Shown piece after piece: positions 1 to 9,555 of a stretch of 64,000 nt of DNA. Every line of letters begins with the position of its first letter. Position 1 is the first letter of the stretch. This DNA is from Sinobacterium norvegicum (lineage in GTDB: Bacteria; Pseudomonadota; Gammaproteobacteria; Pseudomonadales; Sinobacteriaceae). Below the pieces are notes generated by a model, which saw only the letters and a program-made list of their open reading frames with translations, made no database searches and was not told where the DNA came from. The stretch is from the NCBI RefSeq assembly GCF_923077115.1, contig NZ_CAKLPX010000003.1, positions 372,001-436,000 on the forward strand. The letters run 5' to 3'. Position numbers and translations under genes: made by a program.

Positions 1-941
1 GTACTGTCATCGTGCGCTAGATAGTCATCATCTATTGCCTTGGGCTGATGCAGTAGCGTGTAGGCAATCAGTGCTCCCCCTGTGATAAAACCTCCGATAT
101 GAGCAGTAAAGGCGACGTTACTATTGTCGTTACTGAGGATGCCGTAGAGTTCGTTGGCAACATAGAATGGAAGAATCAATAGGGCTGGGGCACGAAAGTA
201 GCCGACGAATATAAATGCCCAGTAAAAAAACTCAATTTTCTTTAGTCGGTACATGGCAACATAAATAGCCATGACGCCGGAAATGGCCCCAGAGGCACCA
301 ATCAGACTGGTATTGGAACTGGACGTTAAGCGTTCGACCAGAGCAAATAGTAAGCCGCCACCTATACCGCTGAGTAGGTAATAGGCAAGAAAACGGCCAT
401 GGCCTAAGGCTGCTTCAACAGCAAAACCACAAATGAGTAGAATCACCATGTTGCCAAGCAGGTGCATAAAATCGGCGTGAAGAAACTGCGAGCTTAATAA
501 TCTAACAATACTGATGTTCTGTGGTTTGAGACCAAATCGTTGGCTGCTCATGCTGTCGATACTGGCGACAATCAACGGTCGATTATATTGCCAGTCAGCA
601 AGCTTCTCTGCGGCGAAGATAGTGTCCGCCTGGGGGGCAATGAACTGATAAAAACGACGATCATACACCATATCAACGATCAGCCGTTCATCGGCAACCT
701 GTTGGTAGGGTTGCAATACCTTAAAATAGTCAGCGCGATGAAGTCGTAAATATTGTTCATAGGCATCTTTTTCTAAACTGTAGAAATCGTGTTCAATATA
801 AAGGTCGATTGCCGTCGAGAATTTTTCACTATCGTTTTGTTGGTAGCCAAAGAATATGATGACATTTAGGATAAGAATGGTGATCAAAGCGACAGGCGGT
901 CGTTGCCAGTCCAGCCTTTTTTCAGCGGGTAATATAAGCAT
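1..941 (-). CDS. Rhomboid-family intramembrane serine protease, C-terminus cut by window edge
   Basis: The reading frame is open from an ATG at 941 to the left edge with no stop, so the last residues lie outside the window. About 313 residues are visible. An N-terminal membrane segment (about residues 17-32) is followed by a roughly 100-residue soluble insertion and then a rhomboid core of several hydrophobic helices. The catalytic serine sits in GASGA (Ser217), and the partner histidine is in TAHIGG (His281); together they form the Ser/His dyad of rhomboids. Family members cleave single-pass membrane proteins inside the bilayer of the inner membrane. The substrate cannot be told. It reads in the same direction as the upstream regulator genes, after a 118-bp gap. 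Confidence 0.88.
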   Translation of the reverse strand, partial: MLILPAEKRLDWQRPPVALITILILNVIIFFGYQQNDSEKFSTAIDLYIEHDFYSLEKDAYEQYLRLHRADYFKVLQPYQQVADERLIVDMVYDRRFYQFIAPQADTIFAAEKLADWQYNRPLIVASIDSMSSQRFGLKPQNISIVRLLSSQFLHADFMHLLGNMVILLICGFAVEAALGHGRFLAYYLLSGIGGGLLFALVERLTSSSNTSLIGASGAISGVMAIYVAMYRLKKIEFFYWAFIFVGYFRAPALLILPFYVANELYGILSNDNSNVAFTAHIGGFITGGALIAYTLLHQPKAIDDDYLAHDDS

Positions 942-1059
942 CTCGGGATCCTCTCTGGTATTCAATACGCAGGCTGTACTACCAGAGTATAATTATTATA
1001 TTTTTTGATTGTGCGTTGGCGCCAATGATAAATCAAGGCCTTTGTTGAGATGTTATAAG

Positions 1060-1599
1060 CTATTGTTTGCTTGGGCTTTTAGCCAATTTTCGCTGCAGTG
1101 TCCGGCGGTGCATACCCAGTACTCGGGCGGTGGCAGAGACATTGCCATCATTATCGGTTAGTACTCGTTGTATATGTTCCCACTCCATCCGTTTAACGGA
1201 CGGGGTGGTGTTGAGAGTTTCGGACTCAATATTGGGGCTGTCATCTGTACACTGCCCAAAGGCGGCGATAATGTCATTGCTGCGAGCAGGCTTACATAAA
1301 TAGTTATGCGCGCCGAGCTTGATTGCTTTAACAGCCGTGGCGATGGAGGAATAGCCGGTAAGTATCACTATTTGAGTATTTGGCGCCTTTGCTATGATGG
1401 CTTCAATCAGCTGCAAACCGGAGTCATCACCGAGTTTCATGTCGAGTAATAAGTGGTGATATTGCTTTTTATCCAGTTGCTGCAGACAGGACTGTGCACT
1501 GTGACAACAGTCGGCCTCAAAACCCTTGCGCTGAAGTGCACGTTGCATGGCAGTGGTAAATACCTGATCGTCGTCAACTAAAAGATAGTGCGTTGTCAT
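1060..1599 (-). CDS. regA: RegA/PrrA/RoxR-type redox response regulator
   Basis: This 179-residue regulator has a receiver domain (residues 1-120) with the acidic pocket DDD at 9-11, phospho-acceptor Asp53 in LLLDMKL and the conserved Lys in CKPA. The C-terminus carries a Fis-type helix-turn-helix with the hallmark HRRTLQRKLAK of the RegA/ActR/RoxR family. These regulators switch respiratory and redox-linked genes according to the quinone pool. The start at 1599 is chosen because its ATG lies one base after the stop of the kinase gene; a longer frame to 1674 would overlap that kinase. The pair is a clear two-gene operon. Confidence 0.9.
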   Translation of the reverse strand: MTTHYLLVDDDQVFTTAMQRALQRKGFEADCCHSAQSCLQQLDKKQYHHLLLDMKLGDDSGLQLIEAIIAKAPNTQIVILTGYSSIATAVKAIKLGAHNYLCKPARSNDIIAAFGQCTDDSPNIESETLNTTPSVKRMEWEHIQRVLTDNDGNVSATARVLGMHRRTLQRKLAKSPSKQ

Positions 1600-1600
1600 C

Positions 1601-2914
1601 TTATTCTTCAGCCAGTGTAATAATTGTTCGGGTGCCGCCTTCAGGGCGGCTCCGCAACTGCACCTTACCGCCATATCGATTCAGTGTCGAATGGGAAAGA
1701 TAGAGGCCGAGGCCGAGGCCGCTGTCACCTTTGCTGGTGATAAAAGCCTGCCCGGCTTGGGCGGCAATTTTTTGATCAATGCCGTCGCCATGATCGTCGA
1801 TAGTAATGGTGACCGTTTTCTCAGCCGCCAGACAGTGCAGGCTGATATCGATTTTTTCAGGGCAGGCATCGGCCGCATTATTGAGCAAATTGATTATCGC
1901 TTGTTCCATGGTTGCCCCTATTTTTAAGGTGGCAATATAGTCGCTGGTTATCGTGAGTTTGAAGCTGGCCTCGGGGCGAATAATAATCCAATGGTTAAGT
2001 AGTTCGCGTAAATATTCGTCGATGCGTTTGCGCTTAAACTCTTCTTGGCGGTAGTGTTCGGCCTGATGTGTAAGCTTTTTTAATATTTGCTGACAGCGCT
2101 GAAGTTGGCCATCGATGGTGTGTAGGTCTTGTCGGCATTCTGTTGGCAAGTCAGGGTTGTCATGGACCTCGTCAATTAACAGCATCATGGTATTGAGTGG
2201 TGTACCCAGCTCGTGGGCAGTACCGGCGGCGAGGCTGGCAACAGCCATCACTTGCTGTTGTTGTAAATCTTCCTCGCGCAGTCGGTTTAGGTCATGTTCG
2301 CGTCGTCTGATTGCTGCAGCCATTTGGATGATAAAGGTGTTGATCAATAACGCACTCAACACAAAGGTCAGCCACATGCCGATAAGATGAAGGTTGATCA
2401 GGCTGTCATTGGTATTGCCGTGGTGACCGCTGTGCTGCTCGGGGGCGAGTATTTCCAGTGGCTGATAAAAGTTAAGCAGTAATGTATAGAGAGAGATTGA
2501 ACTGGCAGTAATCACCCATGATTGCTTCTTATTCATCGTGGCGGCGGCAATAGAGATGGGGATCAAATAGTAGCTGACCAGTGGGTTGGTGGCGCCGCCA
2601 CTGAGATAGAGTAGGGCGGAGAGGCTGGCTATATCGACAATAATATGACCAAAGTACTCTGCCTCACCAATAGGCCAGGATTGCTGTAGACGCCAGAATG
2701 TTGCTGCAGTGACGGCCATCATCGCCATGAGCAACCATTGAATGCCATAGTAGTTAATCGGCCACTGCTGACTATAGGCAATGGTGGTGATGATTAATAA
2801 CAGGCTGATTAACAACGCCCTGATCATGCACAATCGTCGCAGGTTGATATGGAGAGGTTGTGTACTTCGGTTATTAGGCATATCTATTGGCTGCTGCGGG
2901 CTGACCGGCGGCAT
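1601..2914 (-). CDS. regB: RegB/PrrB/RoxS-type redox sensor histidine kinase
   Basis: A 437-residue inner-membrane histidine kinase. Hydrophobic helices fill roughly residues 30-200. They include the quinone-box variant GGATNPL at 106-112, where the family consensus is GGxxNPF. The H-box is HELGTPLNT with phospho-accepting His234. The catalytic domain shows NLLNNAADA and GLGLGLYLS. A cysteine at residue 274 lies 40 residues after the phospho-histidine, the same spacing as the redox-active Cys265 of Rhodobacter RegB. The protein should sense the ubiquinone/ubiquinol state and phosphorylate the adjacent RegA. The start is uncertain: ATG 2914 lies in the loop of a GC hairpin, and ATG 2881 is an alternative. 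Confidence 0.9.
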   Translation of the reverse strand: MPPVSPQQPIDMPNNRSTQPLHINLRRLCMIRALLISLLLIITTIAYSQQWPINYYGIQWLLMAMMAVTAATFWRLQQSWPIGEAEYFGHIIVDIASLSALLYLSGGATNPLVSYYLIPISIAAATMNKKQSWVITASSISLYTLLLNFYQPLEILAPEQHSGHHGNTNDSLINLHLIGMWLTFVLSALLINTFIIQMAAAIRRREHDLNRLREEDLQQQQVMAVASLAAGTAHELGTPLNTMMLLIDEVHDNPDLPTECRQDLHTIDGQLQRCQQILKKLTHQAEHYRQEEFKRKRIDEYLRELLNHWIIIRPEASFKLTITSDYIATLKIGATMEQAIINLLNNAADACPEKIDISLHCLAAEKTVTITIDDHGDGIDQKIAAQAGQAFITSKGDSGLGLGLYLSHSTLNRYGGKVQLRSRPEGGTRTIITLAEE

Positions 2915-2923
2915 ACCCGCCGG
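2905..2923 (-). promoter_or_regulatory. GC hairpin enclosing the annotated regB start codon
   Basis: On the minus strand a perfect 7-bp, all-G/C stem (2905-2911 paired with 2917-2923) closes a five-base loop GTATG. The ATG at 2914 is in that loop. Either the mRNA start is occluded, which would limit kinase translation, or initiation is at the in-frame ATG 2881 and the hairpin is an intergenic element after rdgC. There is no U-run, so it is not a standard terminator. Confidence 0.45.
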
Positions 2924-2934
2924 GTGTGTGGGGC

Positions 2935-3831
2935 TTACTCAGCAATACCGCCTAGTGCTGTTGTTAGCTCTTTGATTAGTTGGCGTAATTCTAGCGTCAT
3001 CACGGCAAAATCACTGTCGAATTGCTCGTCTTCACCGGCGGTATCTGAGGCTTTTTCCTGCACGACTTCAGAGAACTTAATCTTCTGAATAGCCACCTCT
3101 TCTGTAACGGTGAAGTTAATGGCGTCATTCCAGATCATGGCAAGTTTACTGGCTCGTTTGCCGACTTCGATGTGCTTGGCAATTTCCTCGCTGTAAAGGT
3201 CTTGATCCTTGGCGCGCACAATATTACTGGGGTTTTGTGGGTCACGAAGCTCGCACTCATTACCCAGCAAGAAGTGTTCAGGCAAGGCCTCCGCCTTTAA
3301 CCATAGCGTCAGCACATCGGCCGGAAGGCTGGCAACCATCAGTGGTACCAGAGGCAGCGAGCCGATCGATTCACGTAGCAGGTTAAGTAGCTCTTCTGCC
3401 CTGTTGGCGCTGGTGGTATTAACAATTAATAACCCTTCGGCTTCATCGATATAGGCAAACAGCTTGCTAGACTTTGTGAAGGCGCGTGGCAGCAACTCCA
3501 TAATCACCTCGTCCTTCATCTCAACCCGTTCCTTGCGGTAGACCTTACGGGCTTGCTGTTCCTCTAAATCGGCAATCTTGTCCTCAACTGCCTCATTGAT
3601 AACCGAGCTTGGTAGTACTCGCTCTTGTCGCTGGGCGCAGACCATATGGAAACCGTTAGCAGTATGGCTGAGTAGTTTGCCGTGACGGCCCATTGGTGAA
3701 ACCCAGCCAATAGCTTGAGTGTCTTGGCTGCCGCAGCCTTGAAAGGCTTTGCTTTCTAATAATTCTTCCAGTTTGTCGAGGCCATCGAGCTTTGATGTTA
3801 GGCGATAAACTAAGATATTTTTGAACCACAT
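2935..3831 (-). CDS. rdgC: Recombination-associated protein RdgC
   Basis: The 298-residue product matches RdgC in length (E. coli about 303) and in sequence. It opens with MWFKNILVYRL and carries the family segments IGWVSPMGRH and VLPSSVINEAV. RdgC forms a ring-shaped dimer that binds duplex DNA without sequence preference in the nucleoid, limits RecA filament activity and helps some replication-restart-defective cells. It sits between the SirB2 gene and regBA, all on the minus strand. Nothing suggests a functional tie to those neighbours. Confidence 0.93.
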   Translation of the reverse strand: MWFKNILVYRLTSKLDGLDKLEELLESKAFQGCGSQDTQAIGWVSPMGRHGKLLSHTANGFHMVCAQRQERVLPSSVINEAVEDKIADLEEQQARKVYRKERVEMKDEVIMELLPRAFTKSSKLFAYIDEAEGLLIVNTTSANRAEELLNLLRESIGSLPLVPLMVASLPADVLTLWLKAEALPEHFLLGNECELRDPQNPSNIVRAKDQDLYSEEIAKHIEVGKRASKLAMIWNDAINFTVTEEVAIQKIKFSEVVQEKASDTAGEDEQFDSDFAVMTLELRQLIKELTTALGGIAE

Positions 3832-3878
3832 AGTACTGCATCCTTATCAGGTCGATGAACACGACCTGTCATTAGTAA

Positions 3879-4262
3879 TTAAAGCCCTAGAGACGGCGAT
3901 TTAGTGATGGCAACAGCCAGCATATAACCAAATGCTACGACGGCTAGCAGAAAGGCAATAACGCGGACGCTGTTGGGGCGGCCAGCTTTTAATGCAATCA
4001 CACCGAGGGCGATATAGCAGATCAGGGCCAATACTTTGGCGGTCAACCATGAGACTTCTCCAAAGGGATAAATGCTCAGTGTCGTCATCAGTACAACGGC
4101 GGCCAACAGCAAAAAGGTATCAACAATGTGCGGGGTTATTTTCAGCCACTTGCGATTGAGGGCCTCCTGTCCTTTGATAGCAACAAGCATACCCCGGCCG
4201 ATAAAAAAGAGTATCGATACTATGGCAAGAGTCATGTGGAGGTGTTTGGCAATGGCATACAT
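3879..4262 (-). CDS. SirB2-family inner-membrane protein
   Basis: A 127-residue hydrophobic protein with about four predicted membrane helices. The conserved features are an early KHLHMTLA, then RGMLV, then KITPHIVDT, the pattern of the SirB2 (invasion gene expression up-regulator) family. The molecular role of the family is not settled, and the name comes from a Salmonella phenotype. It lies 47 bp upstream of rdgC on the same strand and may be co-transcribed with it. Confidence 0.82.
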   Translation of the reverse strand: MYAIAKHLHMTLAIVSILFFIGRGMLVAIKGQEALNRKWLKITPHIVDTFLLLAAVVLMTTLSIYPFGEVSWLTAKVLALICYIALGVIALKAGRPNSVRVIAFLLAVVAFGYMLAVAITKSPSLGL

Positions 4263-4353
4263 AAAGAATAAGTCTCAGTAGATAGTGCAAAGGTTAAATA
4301 AACATAGGCTGATAGCTCGTCGAAAAGTCAGGCTAACAAGTTGGCTAAGCATA

Positions 4354-5727
4354 CTATGGTTTTTTGATGGATGTCACGGTGCTGGTGAGTTCGCCGTGAA
4401 GTAATCGAGTGGTTATCGAGTCACCACAATTGACATCGTTGGCGTTGCTGACAATGTTGTTTTTGTCCTTCTGCGTGATGCTATAGCCGCGACCAAGTAC
4501 CGCCAAAGGGCTCAAGCTGTGGAGCAATTCGCCTTGTTTGCTTAGTTGTTGATGTTTTTGCTGAATTGTCAGCTGGATGTTCTTGGGTAGTTGTTCGCCT
4601 AACTGATGAAGGCGTTGACGGTATTGATGCAGCAGAATACTGGGGTTGAATTGTAGTAGGCGGCTATGCCCCAGCGTCGACAGATTGCGACTATGGCTGA
4701 TCTTGGCTCTCATAGCCTTGATCAACTGACCTTCGATATCGTCGATGCGCTGGGCGTAATTTTGTAGTTGTTTTCTAGGGTCGCGCAGCCGCTTCTGTAA
4801 GTAGTTGAGCTGTTGTTGCCGTGATTGTACGCCTAACCTGATTGTCTTGCGCAGGTGTTGTTGATAACCGGTCAGTTGTAGTAGCTGTTCTGATTGGTCG
4901 GTACTGATCAATTCGGCGGCGGCCGATGGGGTTGGTGCACGCTGGTCGGCGACAAAATCGCTGATGGTAAAGTCGATTTCGTGCCCGACGGCGGAGATGA
5001 TGGGCAGTGCGCTCTCCACAATGGCCCGTGCGACCGCCTCTTCATTAAAACACCACAAGTCTTCTAATGAACCACCGCCGCGTCCAATGATCAGCGCTTG
5101 TAGCGGGGTTTGAAAACGGCCGGCAATGCGATTGGCAAAACGGATGGCTTGGACAATTTCCGCTGTTGCTTTCTCTCCTTGAACACTGACCGGATAGAGG
5201 GTGATTCGCATATTGGGTTGTCGGCGCTTGAGTACTGCCAGAATATCTTTGATTGCCGCACCGGTGGGTGAGGTAACAATGCCGATATGCGCGGGGTTCA
5301 TCGGTAGGTTTTTTTTGGCTTCTGGGGAAAACAAGCCTTCGTTTTGCAGTTTCTCTTTTAACGCCTCGAAGGCTTTTTGTAGCTCGCCAATGCCGGCTTG
5401 TTCGAGGTGTTCGATAATGAGTTGATAATCGCCTCTAGCCTCGTACAAACTTAACTGGGCTCGGGCGACAACCTTGACTCCTTGGTCAGCTTTAAACTTG
5501 ACCGTTTGGTTGTTTTTTTTGAACATCGCGCAGCGAATTTGGGCGCCATTATCTTTTAGTGTGAAATACCAGTGACCGCTGTTTGGGCTTGAAAAATTAG
5601 ATATTTCTCCCTCTACCCAGACAGTGGAGAAATGTTTTTCGAGCATTTTTTTCGCGCGATTATTGAGCTGGCTGACGGAAAAGATTTCCCGCTCTGCAAG
5701 CCGGTCGAGCAGTGAGTTTTTATTCAT
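4354..5727 (-). CDS. xseA: Exodeoxyribonuclease VII large subunit
   Basis: A 457-residue protein close to E. coli XseA in length. An N-terminal OB-fold (about residues 10-110, with WVEGEISNF and GHWYFTLKD) precedes the catalytic region with GRGGGSLEDLW, VGHEIDFTI and DQRAPTPSAAAEL. A long coiled-coil middle and a C-terminal GYSI motif follow. With XseB it degrades single-stranded DNA from both ends in the cytoplasm. XseB is not next to it here. The gene is divergent from guaB, with 85 bp between the two starts. Confidence 0.95.
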   Translation of the reverse strand: MNKNSLLDRLAEREIFSVSQLNNRAKKMLEKHFSTVWVEGEISNFSSPNSGHWYFTLKDNGAQIRCAMFKKNNQTVKFKADQGVKVVARAQLSLYEARGDYQLIIEHLEQAGIGELQKAFEALKEKLQNEGLFSPEAKKNLPMNPAHIGIVTSPTGAAIKDILAVLKRRQPNMRITLYPVSVQGEKATAEIVQAIRFANRIAGRFQTPLQALIIGRGGGSLEDLWCFNEEAVARAIVESALPIISAVGHEIDFTISDFVADQRAPTPSAAAELISTDQSEQLLQLTGYQQHLRKTIRLGVQSRQQQLNYLQKRLRDPRKQLQNYAQRIDDIEGQLIKAMRAKISHSRNLSTLGHSRLLQFNPSILLHQYRQRLHQLGEQLPKNIQLTIQQKHQQLSKQGELLHSLSPLAVLGRGYSITQKDKNNIVSNANDVNCGDSITTRLLHGELTSTVTSIKKP

Positions 5728-5747
5728 AAATTTAAATACAATTCTGC

Positions 5748-5777
5748 TTTACGCTTATTTGGTAAATCGGCTATAAT
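5748..5777 (+). promoter_or_regulatory. Candidate sigma-70 promoter of guaB
   Basis: A perfect -10 hexamer TATAAT at 5772-5777 is preceded, 18 bp upstream, by TTTACG at 5748-5753 (a weak -35). It lies 36 bp before the guaB start in the xseA-guaB divergent gap. I see no clear purine-repressor palindrome in this short region. Confidence 0.55.
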
Positions 5778-5812
5778 TACTTGCTTCATTTCATCGGGTC
5801 GGGCTGTTTCAC

Positions 5813-7291
5813 ATGCTACGTATTAAAGAAGAAGCGCTGACGTTTGACGACGTCTTATTAGTTCCAGATTACTCTGAAGTTGTGGCCAAAGATGTCTCTT
5901 TGCAAACGCAATTGTCACGGAATATCACACTTAATATCCCTCTTATCTCTGCCGCTATGGACACGGTGACCGAAGCTCGTCTCGCAATTACCATGGCGCA
6001 GGAAGGTGGTATAGGCATTATCCACAAAAGCATGAGTGTTGAACAGCAGGCGAAAGAAGTTCGTGCTGTTAAGAAACACGAGAGTGGTGTGGTGAAAGAT
6101 CCTGTTACCATTTCAGCGCAAGCGACCCTGCGCGAATTGCTCGCTGTTAAAGAACAATACAATATCTCCGGCGTCCCGGTTCTTGATAACGGTGCATTGG
6201 TCGGCATTGTGACCAATCGCGATGTGCGTTATTTGGATAAACTTGACACACTGGTCAAGGATATCATGACGCAAAAACAGGACTTAGTCACAGTCAAAGA
6301 GGGCTCCGATCCTGAGGAAGTGAAGGCGCTGCTGCATAATCATAAAATCGAAAAGGTTTTAGTGGTTAATGATGACTTCGACCTCTGCGGCATGATTACG
6401 GTCAAAGATATCCACAAGGCTCAAACCTACCCCAGTGCTGCCAAAGATAGTCAGGGCCAGTTATTGGTGGGTGCCTCCGTCGGTGTCGGTGCGGATACCG
6501 ATGCCCGGGTGACTGCCTTGATAGAGGCCGGTGTCGATGTGTTGGTGGTGGATACCGCCCACGGCCACTCTAAAAATGTTTTAGATCGTGTTAGCTGGAT
6601 CAAGAAAAACTTCCCGCAGGTTGACGTTATCGGTGGCAATATTGCTACCGGTGATGCGGCTAAGGCATTGGTTGCTGCCGGTGCAGATGGGGTGAAAGTT
6701 GGTATTGGTCCAGGTTCTATTTGTACAACCCGTATCGTTACGGGGATTGGTGTGCCGCAGATCAGTGCGGTGGCTGATGTCGCCCAGGCGCTTGAAGGTA
6801 CGGGTGTGCCGCTGATTGCCGATGGTGGTATTCGTTTCTCAGGTGATCTCTCTAAGGCTGTTGTTGCCGGCGCCTCCTGTATCATGATGGGATCAATGTT
6901 CGCTGGCACCGAAGAGTCGCCCGGCGAGGTCGAACTTTATCAAGGCCGTACCTATAAGGCTTATCGCGGCATGGGTAGCTTGGGTGCCATGGCGAGAACA
7001 CAGGGCTCCAGCGACCGTTATTTCCAGGATGCCTCCGAAGGCGCTGAGAAATTAGTGCCCGAGGGTATTGAAGGCCGTGTCCCCTATAAAGGTACGCTTG
7101 GCGCGGTTATCCATCAGTTGATGGGTGGTTTACGCTCGGCAATGGGGTATACCGGTTCTAAGACCATGGACGAGATGCGGACCAAGCCGCAGTTTGTTCG
7201 TGTTTCCGCCGCGGGTATGAGCGAAAGCCATGTCCATGATGTCAGTATTACCAAAGAAGCACCGAACTATCCAACCACTTCGCGCGGTTAA
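5813..7291 (+). CDS. guaB: Inosine-5'-monophosphate dehydrogenase
   Basis: The 492-residue product opens with [16 protein letters not shown], as in E. coli GuaB. It has the catalytic TIM barrel interrupted by two CBS domains (about residues 95-205). The catalytic cysteine is in [11 protein letters not shown], and the mobile flap contains GRVPYKGTL. The enzyme oxidises IMP to XMP with NAD+, the first committed step to GMP. The CBS pair normally binds adenine and guanine nucleotides. guaA follows after a terminator-like hairpin, so guanine synthesis is grouped here. Confidence 0.97.
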   Translation: MLRIKEEALTFDDVLLVPDYSEVVAKDVSLQTQLSRNITLNIPLISAAMDTVTEARLAITMAQEGGIGIIHKSMSVEQQAKEVRAVKKHESGVVKDPVTISAQATLRELLAVKEQYNISGVPVLDNGALVGIVTNRDVRYLDKLDTLVKDIMTQKQDLVTVKEGSDPEEVKALLHNHKIEKVLVVNDDFDLCGMITVKDIHKAQTYPSAAKDSQGQLLVGASVGVGADTDARVTALIEAGVDVLVVDTAHGHSKNVLDRVSWIKKNFPQVDVIGGNIATGDAAKALVAAGADGVKVGIGPGSICTTRIVTGIGVPQISAVADVAQALEGTGVPLIADGGIRFSGDLSKAVVAGASCIMMGSMFAGTEESPGEVELYQGRTYKAYRGMGSLGAMARTQGSSDRYFQDASEGAEKLVPEGIEGRVPYKGTLGAVIHQLMGGLRSAMGYTGSKTMDEMRTKPQFVRVSAAGMSESHVHDVSITKEAPNYPTTSRG

Positions 7292-7296
7292 ATAAT

Positions 7297-7322
7297 AAAC
7301 GGGGCTGATGCCCCGTTTTTTT
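7297..7322 (+). terminator. Intrinsic terminator between guaB and guaA
   Basis: A perfect 9-bp stem AAACGGGGC / GCCCCGTTT with a TGAT loop runs into a T-run, starting six bases after the guaB stop. It suggests partial or full separation of guaB and guaA transcripts. Confidence 0.85.
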
Positions 7323-7395
7323 ATCGGTGTGTTCATCATAGTTTTTTAATCGATCTTGTTGATATTCAATAAGATCTAGCCAGTAGGGTTTTGTA

Positions 7396-8970
7396 GTGTC
7401 TCAAGATATTCACGCTCAGCGGATTTTAATCCTCGATTTCGGTTCTCAATACACTCAGCTGATTGCACGACGTGTTCGTGAGATTGGTGTTTTCTCTGAA
7501 ATCTATCCATGGGATATGAGTGACGAAGATATTCGTGCTTTTAACCCGAAGGGTATTATCCTTGCCGGTGGTCCCGAGTCGGTTACCGAGGTCAATTCAC
7601 CACGGGCGCCCGAGCTGGTGTTTAATCTCGGTATCCCTGTTTTTGGCATTTGCTACGGCATGCAGACCATGGCTGAGCAGTTGGGCGGTAAAGTTGCCGG
7701 CTCTCATGTTCGCGAGTTTGGTTATGCCAAGGTTGAGGTTGAGGGCAGCAGCGCGCTGCTGAAAGATATTGCCGATCATATGGAAGGCGGTAAAAAGCTG
7801 TTAGATGTGTGGATGAGCCACGGCGATAAGGTGGTTGAAATGCCGGCTGGCTTCGAGTTGATGAACTCGACCGAATCCTGTGCCATCGCAGGCATGTACA
7901 ATGAAGATAAGCGTTTTTACGGCGTACAATTTCATCCCGAGGTTACCCACACGCTTCAGGGTGAGCGGATTTTTGAACACTTTATTGCTGAAATTTGCGG
8001 CTGTGAAAAGCTCTGGACTCCAGCCAATATAATTGAGGATGCGGTAGCCCGTGTACGTCAGCAAGTTGGCAATAAAAAAGTGTTACTCGGCCTCTCGGGT
8101 GGTGTTGATTCGTCCGTGGTGGCGGCAATGCTGCACAAGGCTATTGGCGATCAGTTGACCTGTGTTTTTGTGGATAACGGTTTGTTACGCAAGAACGAAG
8201 GTGAGCAGGTGATGGAGATGTTTGCTAACAACATGGGTGTGCGGGTTATTCGTGCCGATGCTGAGCAGGCCTTTCTCGAACCGTTATTGGGTGTCTCCGA
8301 CCCAGAGGCGAAGCGCAAGGTAATCGGTAATAAATTTATCGAGATCTTCGACCAGGAAGCGACCAAGATCACCGACGTCGACTTCCTCGCGCAGGGGACT
8401 ATCTACCCCGATGTGATCGAATCGGCCGCCGCTAAAACCGGCAAGGCTCATGTCATCAAATCGCATCACAATGTTGGCGGCCTGCCCGACGACATGGCCT
8501 TCGAATTAGTTGAGCCACTGCGCGAATTGTTTAAGGATGAGGTGCGCAAAATCGGCCTCGAGCTAGGTCTGCCTTATGACATGGTCTATCGTCACCCATT
8601 CCCTGGTCCCGGCCTCGGTGTTCGCATATTGGGTGAGGTGAAGAAAGAGTACGCCGACATTCTGCGTGAGGCCGATGCCATTTTTATGGAAGAGTTACAC
8701 GCCTCCGGTTGGTACCACAAGACCAGCCAGGCCTTTGCTGTCTTCCTGCCGGTTAAGTCGGTTGGCGTGGTCGGTGATCAGCGCCGCTATGAGTATGTTA
8801 TTGCTCTGCGCGCGGTAGAGACTATTGACTTTATGACGGCCCGTTGGGCACATCTGCCCTATGAGTTACTCGAGACCGTATCCGGCCGTATTATCAATGA
8901 AATCACTCAGGTTTCACGCGTCACCTACGATGTGTCGAGCAAGCCTCCCGCGACTATTGAGTGGGAATAA
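7396..8970 (+). CDS. guaA: GMP synthase (glutamine-hydrolysing)
   Basis: A 524-residue, two-domain enzyme starting at GTG. The N-terminal class I glutamine amidotransferase has its cysteine in FGICYGMQ and the His/Glu pair in FHPEVTH. The ATP-pyrophosphatase domain has the P-loop [10 protein letters not shown], followed by the dimerisation domain ending PPATIEWE. It converts XMP, ATP and glutamine to GMP. It lies 105 bp after guaB, and tadA begins 12 bp after its stop, so guaA and tadA are probably co-transcribed. Confidence 0.97.
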   Translation: MSQDIHAQRILILDFGSQYTQLIARRVREIGVFSEIYPWDMSDEDIRAFNPKGIILAGGPESVTEVNSPRAPELVFNLGIPVFGICYGMQTMAEQLGGKVAGSHVREFGYAKVEVEGSSALLKDIADHMEGGKKLLDVWMSHGDKVVEMPAGFELMNSTESCAIAGMYNEDKRFYGVQFHPEVTHTLQGERIFEHFIAEICGCEKLWTPANIIEDAVARVRQQVGNKKVLLGLSGGVDSSVVAAMLHKAIGDQLTCVFVDNGLLRKNEGEQVMEMFANNMGVRVIRADAEQAFLEPLLGVSDPEAKRKVIGNKFIEIFDQEATKITDVDFLAQGTIYPDVIESAAAKTGKAHVIKSHHNVGGLPDDMAFELVEPLRELFKDEVRKIGLELGLPYDMVYRHPFPGPGLGVRILGEVKKEYADILREADAIFMEELHASGWYHKTSQAFAVFLPVKSVGVVGDQRRYEYVIALRAVETIDFMTARWAHLPYELLETVSGRIINEITQVSRVTYDVSSKPPATIEWE

Positions 8971-8982
8971 GCGGTCGATACG

Positions 8983-9492
8983 GTGATTGCTGATCAACAG
9001 TGGATGCAGCGAGCCTTGGAGCTGGCTGCGCAGGCAGCCGAACGAGGCGAGGTGCCCGTCGGGGCTGTAGTGGTGCTCGACGATGTCATCATCGGCGAGG
9101 GCAGTAATAGCCCAATCGGTGGCTGCGACCCAACCGCCCATGCTGAAATTATGGCCTTAAGGGCGGCGGCAAAAACCGTTGGTAATTATCGTATTGCCGG
9201 CGCCACACTGTATGTCACCATCGAACCGTGCACCATGTGTGCCGGTGCGATTATTCACTCCCGCGTTGGCCGGTTGGTCTTCGGTGCCACCGAACCTAAG
9301 GCGGGGGTGGTGGTCAGTCAGGCCAGGTTGCTGGAGAGTGATTATGCCAATCACCGTATTATTGTGGAATCGGGCGTGATGGCTGAGCCGTGTTCGGCTA
9401 TAGTAAGCCGTTTTTTTCAGCATCGTCGTGAGGCCAAGAAAGCACTGAAGCAAAAGTTGCGGTCAGCGGACCGTGATGACACCACGAATTAA
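8983..9492 (+). CDS. tadA: tRNA-specific adenosine deaminase
   Basis: A 169-residue zinc deaminase starting at GTG. The catalytic HAE motif is in PTAHAEIMALR, and the zinc-binding PCTMCAGAI lies downstream. TadA deaminates A34 of tRNA-Arg(ACG) to inosine, which widens codon reading. It is packed 12 bp after guaA. In Pseudomonas mltF often follows tadA; here purL follows directly. Confidence 0.94.
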   Translation: MIADQQWMQRALELAAQAAERGEVPVGAVVVLDDVIIGEGSNSPIGGCDPTAHAEIMALRAAAKTVGNYRIAGATLYVTIEPCTMCAGAIIHSRVGRLVFGATEPKAGVVVSQARLLESDYANHRIIVESGVMAEPCSAIVSRFFQHRREAKKALKQKLRSADRDDTTN

Positions 9493-9555
9493 GAAGGCAT
9501 AGATCATTTTCTATGCTCAATATAGCGACAATCCTAACAGGGGTTTTTGAATAAC

